The translations under genes were made by a program, and so were the position numbers. The notes under the pieces were generated by a model. That model made no database searches. It was not told the origin of the DNA and saw only the letters and a program-made list of their open reading frames with translations. Positions 8,839 to 18,467 of a stretch of DNA of 64,000 bases are shown here, piece after piece. The stretch is taken from the NCBI RefSeq assembly GCF_000235445.1, contig NZ_JH378831.1, positions 62,001 to 126,000 of the forward strand, given 5' to 3'. Each line of letters opens with the position of its first letter. Within the stretch, counting starts at the first letter, position 1. The DNA is from Johnsonella ignava ATCC 51276. GTDB taxonomy: Bacteria; Bacillota; Clostridia; Lachnospirales; Lachnospiraceae.

Positions 8839-9888
8839 ATGGATTTTATTAAAAACAATTTTAAAGGAATATTTCTATGTCTTGCCATAGCCGCTCCATC
8901 ATGGCTTATAGGCAAAAGTTATCCTGTAGTTGGAGGTGCTGTAACGGCAATGGCGGCAGGCATGATAATATCCGCATTTAATGCAGTAGACCCACAGACA
9001 GGTAATGGTGTAAAATTCGTATCAAAAAAAGTTCTGCAATGGGCTGTTATATTACTCGGCTTCGGTCTTAATCTAAATGTAATTTTTAAAACAGGAATGC
9101 AATCTCTGCCTATAATAGTATGCACTATAGGTATATCACTTATAACTGCATTTCTGCTGCATAAATTTCTAAAAATTGAAGCAAATACCGCAACTCTTAT
9201 AGGCGTAGGTTCTTCAATATGCGGCGGTTCCGCCATAGCGGCAGCTGCACCTGTAATCGATGCCGATGACCGTGAGGTTGCACAGGCAATATCAGTTATA
9301 TTCTTTTTTAATGTAATAGCAGCCGTACTCTTTCCTATTCTCGGCAAAAGTATAGGTCTTAATCATACAAATGGCGAAGCATTCGGTATATTCGCAGGCA
9401 CCGCAGTAAATGATACATCATCAGTTACTGCAGCCGCTTCAACATGGGACAGTATGTGGTCGCTGGGTACTGCTACTCTTGACAAGGCTGTAATAGTAAA
9501 GCTTACAAGAACTCTTGCGATTATACCTATAGTAATTGCCCTTACTTATATAAGGCTTAAGAAAATCACTAAAGCACGGGAAGAAGAGACAAAAGAACAT
9601 GCAGATATAGACCTTAAAAAGATATTTCCAGTTTTTATACTTTATTTTATGGCTGCCTCGCTAATCACCACCCTTGCCCCATGGATTGGTATCCCGAAAG
9701 AATTTTTTACTCCTTTTAAAGAGCTGAGCAAGTTCCTTATAGTTATGGCAATGGCTGCAATAGGGCTGAATTCCGATATAGTAAAGCTCATTAAAACAGG
9801 AGGAAAGTCAATTATACTTGGTATGGGCTGCTGGAGTGCCATAACGGCTGTAAGCCTTATAATGCAAAAAATAATGGGGCTGTGGTAA
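8839..9888 (+). CDS. YeiH/YfiH-family putative sulfate exporter
   Basis: Polytopic membrane protein of 349 residues with about ten hydrophobic helices. It matches the conserved hypothetical protein 698 (YeiH) family, which includes proposed sulfate or sulfonate-related exporters. Hallmarks are GVGSSICGGSAIAAAAPVI around residue 125, the FGIFAGTAVNDTSSVTAA segment near 185, and a late AAIGLNSD motif. The ATG at 8839 has GAAAGGA 6 nt upstream; an ATG at 8812 would add nine residues without a ribosome site. Stand-alone gene with its own promoter and terminator. The substrate is not established. Confidence 0.85.
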   Translation: MDFIKNNFKGIFLCLAIAAPSWLIGKSYPVVGGAVTAMAAGMIISAFNAVDPQTGNGVKFVSKKVLQWAVILLGFGLNLNVIFKTGMQSLPIIVCTIGISLITAFLLHKFLKIEANTATLIGVGSSICGGSAIAAAAPVIDADDREVAQAISVIFFFNVIAAVLFPILGKSIGLNHTNGEAFGIFAGTAVNDTSSVTAAASTWDSMWSLGTATLDKAVIVKLTRTLAIIPIVIALTYIRLKKITKAREEETKEHADIDLKKIFPVFILYFMAASLITTLAPWIGIPKEFFTPFKELSKFLIVMAMAAIGLNSDIVKLIKTGGKSIILGMGCWSAITAVSLIMQKIMGLW

Positions 9889-9909
9889 TAAAAAGCCCCA
9901 TTATTTTTA
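9873..9909 (+). terminator. Terminator of the YeiH-family gene
   Basis: AATGGGGCT / AGCCCCATT form a 9-bp stem followed by ATTTTTAT. The left arm lies inside the last codons, so the coding end doubles as a terminator arm. Confidence 0.8.
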
Positions 9910-9914
9910 TGTTT

Positions 9915-12392
9915 TTATTCCCAGAAGCATGAAAAATCATTATAGCTGCCGTTAAACATAATCTCAGCCTGATTTAAAGGAATTTTTTTAGTATCACCGG
10001 CATTTATATCATATACATATACACTGTTTCTGTCATATCCGTAAATTAAAAGCGGTGCACCGCCATCTGAATATCCAAGTACATAAAGGTTTTTGTTTAA
10101 AAAATAAAAACTCTGTCTTAAACTTATACCCATAAGCGAAGTAAGCGTATCGTCCATACGTGCCTGCATAAAATCCTCAGCCCTGGTAGCCGGAACCTTA
10201 AGCATCTTGTAACCCAATACAGCCGCTCTTGCATAAAATATATTTCCTCGAATATTTACCCTGCCCATGCCCGCATATGCCACCTGTATAGCCCGGTCGG
10301 GATTTTCATGGCTTGACACCATATCTCCATGAACATAGGCATTATATCTGTATTCCTGTTCATTCTGGTCTATATCAATATTTTTTGTGGTTTCATAACT
10401 TATATTCTCCGGAACCTCAAGTTTTTTTATCTTTTCTCCATTTACAAAATCCGATTCAGTAAAAAACACCCTGCCCTTATCTTCAGAACTGTAATAACCT
10501 ATGCCTTTTATATCATCTGAAACAATATCGGTATTGCTTACTATCGTATCATCTGCTATAAAATTAAAACTCGTATCCCCGTTTTTATTTAAAAGCTTAA
10601 GATGTACCCTTCCGCCTTCAACTCTTACATCACTTATAAAATTTCCTACTCTCTCATAATGTTCCTGGACTTCAAGTAAATCATTTATTATCTCAATCGC
10701 ATTATAGGGAGTAACTGTCTTTTTATCATTTATAATCCATGAAATATTTTCATCAGATATAGCCAGTACAAGGTCTGAATCTATAAAGCCCTTTGTACTT
10801 AAAAGTTTGCCCTGTTCGGCTTTTATCTCCTGTTTAGTACCTGTATCAAAATTCATAAAATTAATTATGCCTGAACCGTCCCTATCCTGTTTTACCTGCC
10901 ACGCAAACCTGCTTTCAAGCGGACTTATACTGTAACAACCGTCCCTCAGTCCTTCAGCAACAACAATTGAACTGCCTCCCTCAGGATCTATCGAATATAC
11001 TACAGATCCTATCTTCATATAAAGATTATTATTTCCTCCAAGATATGCAAGTGTAAGCACATCTTCTCTTATCTCTCCATATGTTTTATTAACCGGGATA
11101 AAGAAATTTTCAACTATTATATTTTTCTGAGGGTCATATCTGTTATAAATTATGCCTGTTTCACCCTCATGTTTTCCCCTGTTTATATAGCCATAAACCA
11201 GAAAGTCAACACTGCCGTTATCTCCGGTTTTTAATATTTTAATGTCATTTCTGTCATAGGCGCTCCTAAGACCTGAGTCTACACCGCTCCTAAATGAATA
11301 AAGCTTAACAGCAGACGGATTAATTACAGTTTTTGTGCCGCTTTCATCAGCAGTCCCTCTGTCTATAAGTATAAGATCACGGTTTGATACAAATGCTCTG
11401 AATCTTTCATCAGGACTTGAAAGCCCTGAGATTTTACCTGCTCCATTTATACCAAGCTCTATCTTTTCTGCATTAAATAGCTGTGTATCACCTAAAAACA
11501 CCTCACTCATAGTTCTGGTATAGTCCATCATATAAAGACGTTCAGGACCTACACGCATTATAAAGCTTTCACTTATTTCATAAAGCTCTGCCTGCTTATT
11601 GTCATTTTTACTCCCTGCACTAAATGTAATCTTAAGTTCTCCCATATATCCGTCATAAGAACACAGCCGTATGTCTTTAACCCCTATAGGCCTTAGATTA
11701 AGCTTTCTGTAAGTCAACTGTTCATAGCTGCTTTTTAAATTCACAAGGCCCAGATTTGTATTATCACCGGTATCATCCGACTCAAGATAAGTAGCATTTT
11801 CCCTTGCAGCATCGTAATCAAAATTTCTATCGGAAAATGATGCGGCAAGTTCCACCATTTTTATAAGCTCCTCCTGCTGACATTTCATAATTGCAGTATA
11901 GTAATGTACATCACCTTTATTTTCAGTTACAAGAGTAAGATCAAGCCGGTACTGCCTCCATTCACTTAAATAATTTCCTATAGGCAGTTCAAAATCAATT
12001 CCGTTTTCATTTTCAGAATTTTCAAAATCATTTATACTTCCTCTGTCAATAAGCTCCGAAAGATCTGCACTCCTAATCTCATATTTTATACCTGTTATTG
12101 TTATAGAACCATCTCTTATAAAGAGTTTAAGCCTGCTGTCTTCAGGTACGCTTGTAAGCGTATCATAAGCAACATCCGGTCCCGGATCATTTAAAAAGCC
12201 CCTCATACAGTTCATATGCCTTTGAGCCATCTCAACCCATACTACCGGCAAAGACGGTTCTTCTATACTTGTATATACAGGTCCCCCTTTAGTGCCTTTT
12301 TGCACAAGCATTATAAAATAGCTTACTAAAGCCACAATAAATACTATACCCAGTATAACAAATTTATTTTTTAATAAGTTTAAAAACTTCAT
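9915..12392 (-). CDS. Large membrane-anchored protein with C39-like C-terminal segment, function unknown
   Basis: An 825-residue protein with one N-terminal helix (about 9-30, FVILGIVFIVALVSYFIML) and no cleavage site, so it is likely anchored with the bulk outside. The middle is rich in beta strands and has repeated statements such as MKIGSVVYSIDPEG and FAWQVKQDRDGS that look like a WD-like or propeller domain. The last 90 residues (GISLRQSFYFLNKNLYVLGY, later LLIYGYD, VYVYDINAG and NDFSC) resemble the tail of papain-like C39 folds seen in large Lachnospiraceae proteins. No clear catalytic Cys or His is seen, so it may be a non-enzymatic version. This resemblance is from memory of such proteins and is weak. 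Stand-alone gene; I do not recognise its function. Confidence 0.75.
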   Translation of the reverse strand: MKFLNLLKNKFVILGIVFIVALVSYFIMLVQKGTKGGPVYTSIEEPSLPVVWVEMAQRHMNCMRGFLNDPGPDVAYDTLTSVPEDSRLKLFIRDGSITITGIKYEIRSADLSELIDRGSINDFENSENENGIDFELPIGNYLSEWRQYRLDLTLVTENKGDVHYYTAIMKCQQEELIKMVELAASFSDRNFDYDAARENATYLESDDTGDNTNLGLVNLKSSYEQLTYRKLNLRPIGVKDIRLCSYDGYMGELKITFSAGSKNDNKQAELYEISESFIMRVGPERLYMMDYTRTMSEVFLGDTQLFNAEKIELGINGAGKISGLSSPDERFRAFVSNRDLILIDRGTADESGTKTVINPSAVKLYSFRSGVDSGLRSAYDRNDIKILKTGDNGSVDFLVYGYINRGKHEGETGIIYNRYDPQKNIIVENFFIPVNKTYGEIREDVLTLAYLGGNNNLYMKIGSVVYSIDPEGGSSIVVAEGLRDGCYSISPLESRFAWQVKQDRDGSGIINFMNFDTGTKQEIKAEQGKLLSTKGFIDSDLVLAISDENISWIINDKKTVTPYNAIEIINDLLEVQEHYERVGNFISDVRVEGGRVHLKLLNKNGDTSFNFIADDTIVSNTDIVSDDIKGIGYYSSEDKGRVFFTESDFVNGEKIKKLEVPENISYETTKNIDIDQNEQEYRYNAYVHGDMVSSHENPDRAIQVAYAGMGRVNIRGNIFYARAAVLGYKMLKVPATRAEDFMQARMDDTLTSLMGISLRQSFYFLNKNLYVLGYSDGGAPLLIYGYDRNSVYVYDINAGDTKKIPLNQAEIMFNGSYNDFSCFWE

Positions 12393-12453
12393 AAAAGCTC
12401 CTTAAATGCCTGAATACTGATATATAATTTATTTCTATACTATATATATAAAG

Positions 12454-12478
12454 CTCCTATACCATCAGAGTATAGGAG
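12454..12478 (-). terminator. Bidirectional terminator after yajC
   Basis: CTCCTATAC / GTATAGGAG stem with a 7-nt loop, flanked by AAAAC/GTTTTATATA and CTTTATATA. It lies after yajC and before the next minus-strand gene. Confidence 0.7.
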
Positions 12479-12517
12479 TTTTATATATAAAAACCGTAAA
12501 AATAAATTTAGGTTCTG

Positions 12518-12820
12518 CTATTTTTCAGGCTTTTCAACCTCAACTACGGCATCCTTTCTCATGGGTATGCGGCAGTTTTTATTGTTTCCAAATTCGACTA
12601 TAATCATATCTTCGGTTATATCAATTATAATACCGTAAAAGCCTGCTGTAGTACATACTGAATCTCCTATCTCAAGACTTGAAAGCAATTCTTTTTTTCT
12701 TTCCTGTTCTTTTTTCTGAGGTCTATAAGACATAAAGTACATTAATGCTCCGAAGCCTACAATATAAACTATAAGTATACCTATATTGACTCCACCGTTA
12801 GCAGCTGCAGTTAACAGCAT
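12518..12820 (-). CDS. yajC: Preprotein translocase accessory subunit YajC
   Basis: Small inner-membrane subunit that associates with SecDF and the SecYEG channel. The 100 residues have one helix (about 14-31, ILIVYIVGFGALMYFM), the family motif YFMSYRPQKKEQ directly after, then a compact beta-rich cytoplasmic domain (EIGDSVCTTAGFYGII). AGGAGG lies about 7 nt before the ATG. It is last in the minus-strand set secDF-tgt-yajC. The order differs from the proteobacterial tgt-yajC-secD-secF, but the partnership is the same. Confidence 0.95.
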   Translation of the reverse strand: MLLTAAANGGVNIGILIVYIVGFGALMYFMSYRPQKKEQERKKELLSSLEIGDSVCTTAGFYGIIIDITEDMIIVEFGNNKNCRIPMRKDAVVEVEKPEK

Positions 12821-12872
12821 ATTAAAATCCTCCTGAAATATTTATTTATCATTCTATGACAGTTTTGTAAAT

Positions 12873-14015
12873 TTATATTTTATCCTGTCTGTCATACATG
12901 CTTTTAAGCTTAACCCTCTTATACTCCTTAAAATCTCCATATCTTATCGCATCCCTAATCTCAGACATCATTTTATTATAAAAATACAGATTATGCAATA
13001 CACAAAGGCGCATACCAAGCATCTCACCTGCTTTAAGCAGATGTCTTATATACGCTCTTGAATGTGCACGGCATGCCATGCAGCCACAACCGTCTTCTAT
13101 AGGAGCTTCATCAAGCTCATATTTTTTATTAAATAAATTAAGCTTGCCTGAATCAGTATAAACATGTCCATGTCTGCCATTTCTGCTTGGATAAACACAG
13201 TCAAAAAAATCAATTCCTCGCTCTACTGCCTCAAGTATATTTGCAGGCGTACCGACTCCCATAAGATATGTGGGCTTATCATAGGGCAGATACGGAACCA
13301 CCGCATCAAGTATATTATACATCTCTTCATGGCTTTCACCGACTGCAAGTCCTCCTATCGCATAGCCATCAAGATTCATCTGAGATATCTCTTTTGCATG
13401 CCTTATCCTTATATCTTCAAATATACCGCCTTGATTTATACCAAAAAGCAATTGATTTTTATTAATTGTATTTTCCAGTTTATTAAGGCAGTCTATCTTA
13501 TCTTTACAGCGTACAAGCCATCTGCTTGTACGCTGTACCGACTGCTCTATATATTCCCTTTCTGAAAGAGCTCCCGGACATTCATCAAATGCCATGGCTA
13601 TGGTTGAAGCAAGATTTGACTGTATCTGCATACTTTCTTCAGGACCCATAAATATCTTCCTGCCGTCAATATGTGAGTTAAAATATACTCCCTCTTCCTT
13701 AATCTTTCTTAGTCCTGCAAGTGAAAATACCTGAAAACCTCCCGAATCGGTAAGTATAGGTCTGTCCCAATTCATAAACCTGTGGAGACCGCCAAGTTTT
13801 TTTACTATTTCATCACCCGGACGTACATGGAGATGATAGGTGTTTGAAAGCTGAACCTGAGTTTTTATATCTCTTAAATCTTCTGTAGAAACAGCACCTT
13901 TTATAGCAGCAACAGTACCTACATTCATAAATACAGGAGTTTCCACCTCTCCATGTACAGTTTTCATATGTGCCGACTTTGCATTTCCCTGCTTTGCAAT
14001 CACTTTATAAATCAT
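12873..14015 (-). CDS. tgt: tRNA-guanine(34) transglycosylase
   Basis: Exchanges guanine-34 of tRNAs with GUN anticodons for a queuine precursor (preQ1 in bacteria). The 380-residue TIM-barrel enzyme carries LTDSGGFQVFSL with catalytic D90, GGLAVGE (221-227), FDCVYPSRNGRHG with nucleophile D272, and the zinc site C310, C312, C315 plus H341. No strong ribosome site precedes the ATG at 14015. It lies between secDF and yajC, as Sec accessory genes and tgt commonly cluster. Confidence 0.98.
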   Translation of the reverse strand: MIYKVIAKQGNAKSAHMKTVHGEVETPVFMNVGTVAAIKGAVSTEDLRDIKTQVQLSNTYHLHVRPGDEIVKKLGGLHRFMNWDRPILTDSGGFQVFSLAGLRKIKEEGVYFNSHIDGRKIFMGPEESMQIQSNLASTIAMAFDECPGALSEREYIEQSVQRTSRWLVRCKDKIDCLNKLENTINKNQLLFGINQGGIFEDIRIRHAKEISQMNLDGYAIGGLAVGESHEEMYNILDAVVPYLPYDKPTYLMGVGTPANILEAVERGIDFFDCVYPSRNGRHGHVYTDSGKLNLFNKKYELDEAPIEDGCGCMACRAHSRAYIRHLLKAGEMLGMRLCVLHNLYFYNKMMSEIRDAIRYGDFKEYKRVKLKSMYDRQDKI

Positions 14016-14108
14016 ATATTATTGTTTATACTAGTCCTTTATTAAAATCTATACTATATTTATTAAAAACCATAGCATTTTTTAAAATCAGAATTTAGAT
14101 TATACTTC

Positions 14109-16634
14109 TTACTTCTTCTTTTTCTTCTTTTTGCCTTTATTAAAATTCCCTGAAGCCTTTTGGGCAGTTTTCTTTTGTTCAGAATCTTCTTTAACTGAAG
14201 TTTCTTTAACTAAGGTTTTCTCAAGAGAGTCTTCATTGGCAGTGCCGTTTTCGTCATTCGCCATATCGGTATCATCATTATATGAAATATCAGTATCTTT
14301 GTTGCTGGTTGACGAATCCTTCGCATTTACAACTTTATCAAGATATAACTTATCTATATCAGGTTTATTGCCTGTGCCATCCGAAATATCGTTATCTATA
14401 TCTCTATTATCAGCTTTAGCCTTGGATTTTTTGCCTGATTTTGATTTTCCGCTACTGCTATTGCTGCTCAAACTCTGATTTTCAGAAACTGATTTTACAG
14501 ATGTGCCAGCCCCTGTTTTATTTGTATATTCAATCATTATATACCAGAATGCACCTGCCAGACAGACTGATGAGTATGTTCCGCAGACTATACCTACCAT
14601 AATCGGTAGTGCAAACTCTCTTATTGAGGATACACCCAAAAGATAAAGTATAAATATAGTAATAAAAGTTGTCAGTGAAGAATTTATACTTCTTGAAAGA
14701 GTCTGTGTAACACTTAAATTTACTATTTCTTTTCTATCAAGCTTTCTTGAGAAACTTTTAAGATTTTCCCTTATTCTGTCAAAAATAACTATAGTAGCAT
14801 TAATAGAATAACCCACTATGGTCAATATACAGGCTATAAAGGTTGAACCCAGACTCCATTTTGCCACTGCATAAAATGTGATTACAACAAGCACATCATG
14901 CATAAGAGCGGCAACGGAACTTAATGCAAACCTTATGTCGCTGAATCTGAACCATATATATATAAGCATAAGCAGTGTTGCTACAAGAGTTGCTACTATT
15001 GCATCCTTTTTCATTTCATTACTTACGGTGGCAGAAATACTCTCGGCGGTTATTTTATCAGTATCTACATTAAAATTAGACTTAAGTGCTTCATTAAGCT
15101 GCTCTCTCTCTTCAACATTAAGCGTCCTTGTCTTAATTATAACCTCAGTTGAATCTTTCACTTTCTGAGTCTGTATATCCGCATCATTTGTTACGGAACT
15201 TACTACCGGAACTACTTTGCTTGATATGTCTTCAAGCGACATATCTTCATTAAAAGTAACATTTGTTGATGTGCCGCCTTTAAAATCTATACTATAATTA
15301 AACTTCTTTCCGGTAGCGGCATCATTCATAAACATAGCAATAAAACCTACTGCTATAACAAATGCCGAAACTGCTATAAATATATATTTTTTTGAAAGAA
15401 AATCAATTATCTTTGCATCTTTTTTGCTTCCGTAATATTTTGCATTAGATGCACCGATATTATAAAAGCCATCCATTACACTTCTGGTTACAAATATAGC
15501 AGTAAACATTGAGAGTATAATTCCAAGTCCAAGTGTTGAGGCAAAGCCCTTCACAGTTCCTGTTCCCATAACAAAAAGAACTGCTGCTGCTATAAGTGTT
15601 GTTATATTGCCGTCTATTATAGCTGAAAGAGCCTTATTATAGCCGGATTTAATAGAAGCATCAACTGCCTTCCCGCTTCCTATCTCCTCTTTTATCCTTG
15701 CAAATATAACCACATTGGCATCAACTGCCATGCCTATAGACAGTATAATACCTGCAATTCCGGGTAATGTAAGAGTTATCTCAAAAGCCGCAAGAAGGCA
15801 TATAATAACTTCAACATAAATTGCAAGTGCTATAACTGCGGCACATCCCGGCAAAAGATATCCTGCAATCATAAAAAGTGCTACTGCTGCAAATCCTATT
15901 GCCGCAGCTTTTAAGCTTGTTGCTATCGCATCCTGTCCAAGCTTTGCACCTACCACATTACTTCTAAGTTCCTCAAGTTCAAGTGAAAGTGAACCTATAC
16001 GTATAGTTGAAGCAAGATTTTCAGCCTCTTCATGATTTTCCATACCGTCTATGGTACATTTACCATCTGTTATTGCAGCCCTTACAACAGGAGATGAGAC
16101 CACGCTGCCGTCATATACTATACTTATCCTCTGGTTTAAAAACTTCGCAGTTGCATCTGCAAATGCCTTTTTCCCTTCATCTTTAAAAGATAATTCAACC
16201 AGATATTTTCTCTGCCCCGTATTCTGGTCAACAGTTGATGCCGCCTGTGCGGCTTCAACCATATCTCCGGTTAAAATCACAGTATTGTCAGGACCTACAA
16301 AGCTTAAAGAGCCGGGTTTTCCCAATTGCTCAAGTATAGCATTTGCATTTGACACCCCCGGTATATCTATATTAATCCTGTTTTTTCCTTCCCTGTACAC
16401 CTCGGCTTCAGTTGATACCGTCTGCACTCTCTTTTGCAGTTTGTATATAGTATCATTCATATCGCCATCACTGGGATTTTCCTCAACTGCCTGATAAGTT
16501 ATACTTACACCGCCCGCAAGATCAAGTCCAAGCTTAATCTGTCCCATGCTCATATATGACAGATAAGCAAATGCCGCAAGTGCTGCAAATACAACTAACA
16601 ACTTTAAAAAGCCTTTTCTTTTATTGCTTCTCAT
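14109..16634 (-). CDS. secDF: Protein translocase subunit SecDF (fused)
   Basis: Proton-motive-force-driven export factor that pulls proteins from the Sec channel. The 841 residues join SecD (about 1-400) and SecF (about 405-710), as in Bacillus. SecD starts with a helix (11-29), then GLDLAGGVSITYQ; the membrane core includes GMAVDANVVIFARIKEEI. SecF has FKGGTS, and VGYSINATIVIFDRIRENLK. About twelve helices are predicted. The last about 130 residues are an unusual low-complexity cytoplasmic tail rich in S, D and K, ending in a run of lysines. AGGAG precedes the ATG. Located 18 bp downstream of scfB, so it is probably co-transcribed with the SCIFF genes. Confidence 0.97.
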   Translation of the reverse strand: MRSNKRKGFLKLLVVFAALAAFAYLSYMSMGQIKLGLDLAGGVSITYQAVEENPSDGDMNDTIYKLQKRVQTVSTEAEVYREGKNRINIDIPGVSNANAILEQLGKPGSLSFVGPDNTVILTGDMVEAAQAASTVDQNTGQRKYLVELSFKDEGKKAFADATAKFLNQRISIVYDGSVVSSPVVRAAITDGKCTIDGMENHEEAENLASTIRIGSLSLELEELRSNVVGAKLGQDAIATSLKAAAIGFAAVALFMIAGYLLPGCAAVIALAIYVEVIICLLAAFEITLTLPGIAGIILSIGMAVDANVVIFARIKEEIGSGKAVDASIKSGYNKALSAIIDGNITTLIAAAVLFVMGTGTVKGFASTLGLGIILSMFTAIFVTRSVMDGFYNIGASNAKYYGSKKDAKIIDFLSKKYIFIAVSAFVIAVGFIAMFMNDAATGKKFNYSIDFKGGTSTNVTFNEDMSLEDISSKVVPVVSSVTNDADIQTQKVKDSTEVIIKTRTLNVEEREQLNEALKSNFNVDTDKITAESISATVSNEMKKDAIVATLVATLLMLIYIWFRFSDIRFALSSVAALMHDVLVVITFYAVAKWSLGSTFIACILTIVGYSINATIVIFDRIRENLKSFSRKLDRKEIVNLSVTQTLSRSINSSLTTFITIFILYLLGVSSIREFALPIMVGIVCGTYSSVCLAGAFWYIMIEYTNKTGAGTSVKSVSENQSLSSNSSSGKSKSGKKSKAKADNRDIDNDISDGTGNKPDIDKLYLDKVVNAKDSSTSNKDTDISYNDDTDMANDENGTANEDSLEKTLVKETSVKEDSEQKKTAQKASGNFNKGKKKKKKK

Positions 16635-16652
16635 ATAATATATTTCTCCTTT

Positions 16653-18062
16653 TTAATCGGCTAAAGCCGCTTTTATCATAATAGCACATTCAATACGTTT
16701 TTTCTGAAGTTCACACCCAAGATCGTAGGTATCAGTCAGTGAACCGTGGAAACTATATGAATTTGCAGCACAGCCTCCGCTGCAGTAAAACCTTGCGAAG
16801 CACTCCCTGCATTTAGGTTTTGCATATACATTACACATTTTAAACTCATCGCTTATATCCTGCCTTATAAGCCCCCTGTCAACATCTCCCAGCAAAAATT
16901 CTTCTCTCCCTACAAACTGGTGGCATGGATAGAAGTCTCCCCACGGGGTAACTGCAAGATATTCAGTACCTGCCCCGCAACCTGAAAGCTTTTTAGCTAC
17001 ACAGGGACCATGTGTCAAATCTATATTAAAATGAAAGAAATTAAATCCCTTCCCCTCTTTTTTTCTCTTTAAATATTCCTTAGCCAGATTGTCATATTCT
17101 TCCATAATCCTGGGTAAATCATCAGGCTTTATAGTATAGCTCTCATTTTCATCTCCTACAACAGGCTCCATGCTTGTCTGTTTAAATCCAAGTTCTGCAA
17201 AATGCAGGACATCATTTGAAAAATCAAGATTATTTCTTGTATAGGTTCCCCTTATAAAATAATCCTTTGTACCTCTGCTTTTTACAAATTTCTTGTACTT
17301 AGGCACTATTATATCATAGCTTCCGCTTCTAACCCCCGCCCTTTGGCCTCTTGCCGGGCGCATAGCATCATTAATTTCCTTTCGTCCGTCAAGACTTAAT
17401 ACCACATTACTCATCTCACGGTTGCAAAAATCTATAACCTCATCATTTATAAGCACTCCATTTGTAGTAAGCGTAAACCTGAATTTTTTATCATTATCTT
17501 CTTCAAGCGAACGTCCATATGCCACAAGTTTCTTTACAACATGCCAGTTCATAAGCGGTTCTCCGCCAAAAAAATCCACTTCAAGATTGCGTCTTTTGCC
17601 TGAATTTGCCACAAGAAAATCAAGAGCCTTTTTACCAACTTCATAGCTCATCAGAGCTCTTCTCCCGTGATATTCTCCTTCATCTGCAAAGCAATACCTG
17701 CATGCCAGATTGCAGTCATGTGCCACATGCAGGCACAATGCTTTTACAACCGTCTTTCTTGCTTTAAAATCTTTTATATACAACTCATAAATATCCTTTG
17801 TAAAAAGTTCCTCCATATTTATAAGTTCCTGTATATCGCTTAATGCCTCATATATATCCTCAGCATCGTATCCCATTGCTTTAAGTCCTGCACCTATTTC
17901 AGTCCTTATATTATCACTTATTTCAACAGGCTTTTCTATCTCTCCTATAAGGGGCTCAGCTAAAGCAACAGCATCATACATAAGTTTATCTGTTACATGC
18001 ACTGAACCTGAATTTACATCAAGTATTATATAATATCCGTTATTTATATACTGGTGAATCAA
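16653..18062 (-). CDS. scfB: SCIFF peptide maturase, radical SAM thioether enzyme
   Basis: Radical-SAM/SPASM enzyme (469 residues) that installs Cys-to-Thr thioether bridges in the SCIFF precursor encoded just upstream. An N-terminal peptide-recognition region (1-100) is followed by the 4Fe-4S motif C117-x3-C121-x2-C124 (CNLACRYCF). The C-terminal SPASM part is Cys-rich (CGAGTEYL, YPCHQFVG, CNVY, CRECFARFYCSGGC) for two auxiliary clusters. The start is TTG at 18062 with GGAGAGG 6 nt upstream. A hairpin separates it from scfA. Order scfA-scfB-secDF is common in Clostridia and fits an exported ranthipeptide. Confidence 0.96.
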   Translation of the reverse strand: MIHQYINNGYYIILDVNSGSVHVTDKLMYDAVALAEPLIGEIEKPVEISDNIRTEIGAGLKAMGYDAEDIYEALSDIQELINMEELFTKDIYELYIKDFKARKTVVKALCLHVAHDCNLACRYCFADEGEYHGRRALMSYEVGKKALDFLVANSGKRRNLEVDFFGGEPLMNWHVVKKLVAYGRSLEEDNDKKFRFTLTTNGVLINDEVIDFCNREMSNVVLSLDGRKEINDAMRPARGQRAGVRSGSYDIIVPKYKKFVKSRGTKDYFIRGTYTRNNLDFSNDVLHFAELGFKQTSMEPVVGDENESYTIKPDDLPRIMEEYDNLAKEYLKRKKEGKGFNFFHFNIDLTHGPCVAKKLSGCGAGTEYLAVTPWGDFYPCHQFVGREEFLLGDVDRGLIRQDISDEFKMCNVYAKPKCRECFARFYCSGGCAANSYSFHGSLTDTYDLGCELQKKRIECAIMIKAALAD

Positions 18063-18090
18063 TTTCTACCTCTCCATTACAACACAACAA

Positions 18091-18121
18091 CCCCTACAAT
18101 CATCAAATATGACCGTAGGGG
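18091..18121 (-). terminator. Attenuating hairpin between scfA and scfB
   Basis: CCCCTAC / GTAGGGG arms with an inner TCAT/ATGA stem, followed on the minus strand by TTGTTGTGTTG. A stem here would reduce read-through into the maturase and favour precursor peptide production. Confidence 0.65.
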
Positions 18122-18144
18122 ATATGCTTGTTAAAACACCTTAC

Positions 18145-18291
18145 TTATCTATTTGCATTCTCACAGGTCTGATTTCCTACAGTACAGGAAGTCTTGCAGG
18201 CAGACTGACATGAGGTCTGGCATTCTCCACAGCCGCCCCTTTTCATACTTTCCTTAAGCGGCTTGTCATTTAATGTTTTTACATGTTTCAT
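18145..18291 (-). CDS. scfA: SCIFF precursor peptide (six cysteines in forty-five)
   Basis: A 48-residue ribosomally made peptide, missed by length cut-offs. It starts MKHVKTLNDKPLKESM, then a core with six cysteines at 21, 24, 28, 32, 36 and 43 (CGECQTSCQSACKTSC and later TVGNQTCEN). This matches the near-invariant SCIFF family of Clostridia, a ranthipeptide whose cysteines are crosslinked to threonine by the adjacent radical-SAM enzyme ScfB. GGGAGG lies about 9 nt before the ATG at 18291. A promoter lies at 18333-18361. The biological role of mature SCIFF is only partly known, with reports linking it to population-level metabolism and signalling. Confidence 0.95.
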   Translation of the reverse strand: MKHVKTLNDKPLKESMKRGGCGECQTSCQSACKTSCTVGNQTCENANR

Positions 18292-18332
18292 TATCTATTA
18301 CCTCCCTTCCCCAGAGTGTATTTTTCGTTGGG

Positions 18333-18361
18333 ATTGTAGCATATTTCATATGTTTTTACAA
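18333..18361 (-). promoter_or_regulatory. Promoter of scfA
   Basis: Minus strand TTGTAA (18356-18361), 17-nt spacer ending TGC, TACAAT (18333-18338), giving a leader of about 35 nt before the scfA start. Confidence 0.6.
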
Positions 18362-18467
18362 GCTGATTTATAAAATCCGTCCAATTAAGATAATAATTAA
18401 TTACAAATTTAAATCCTGCTTATTTAAATCTCTATACTTCTCTTATGTCAAATATCTGTCAAAACGC

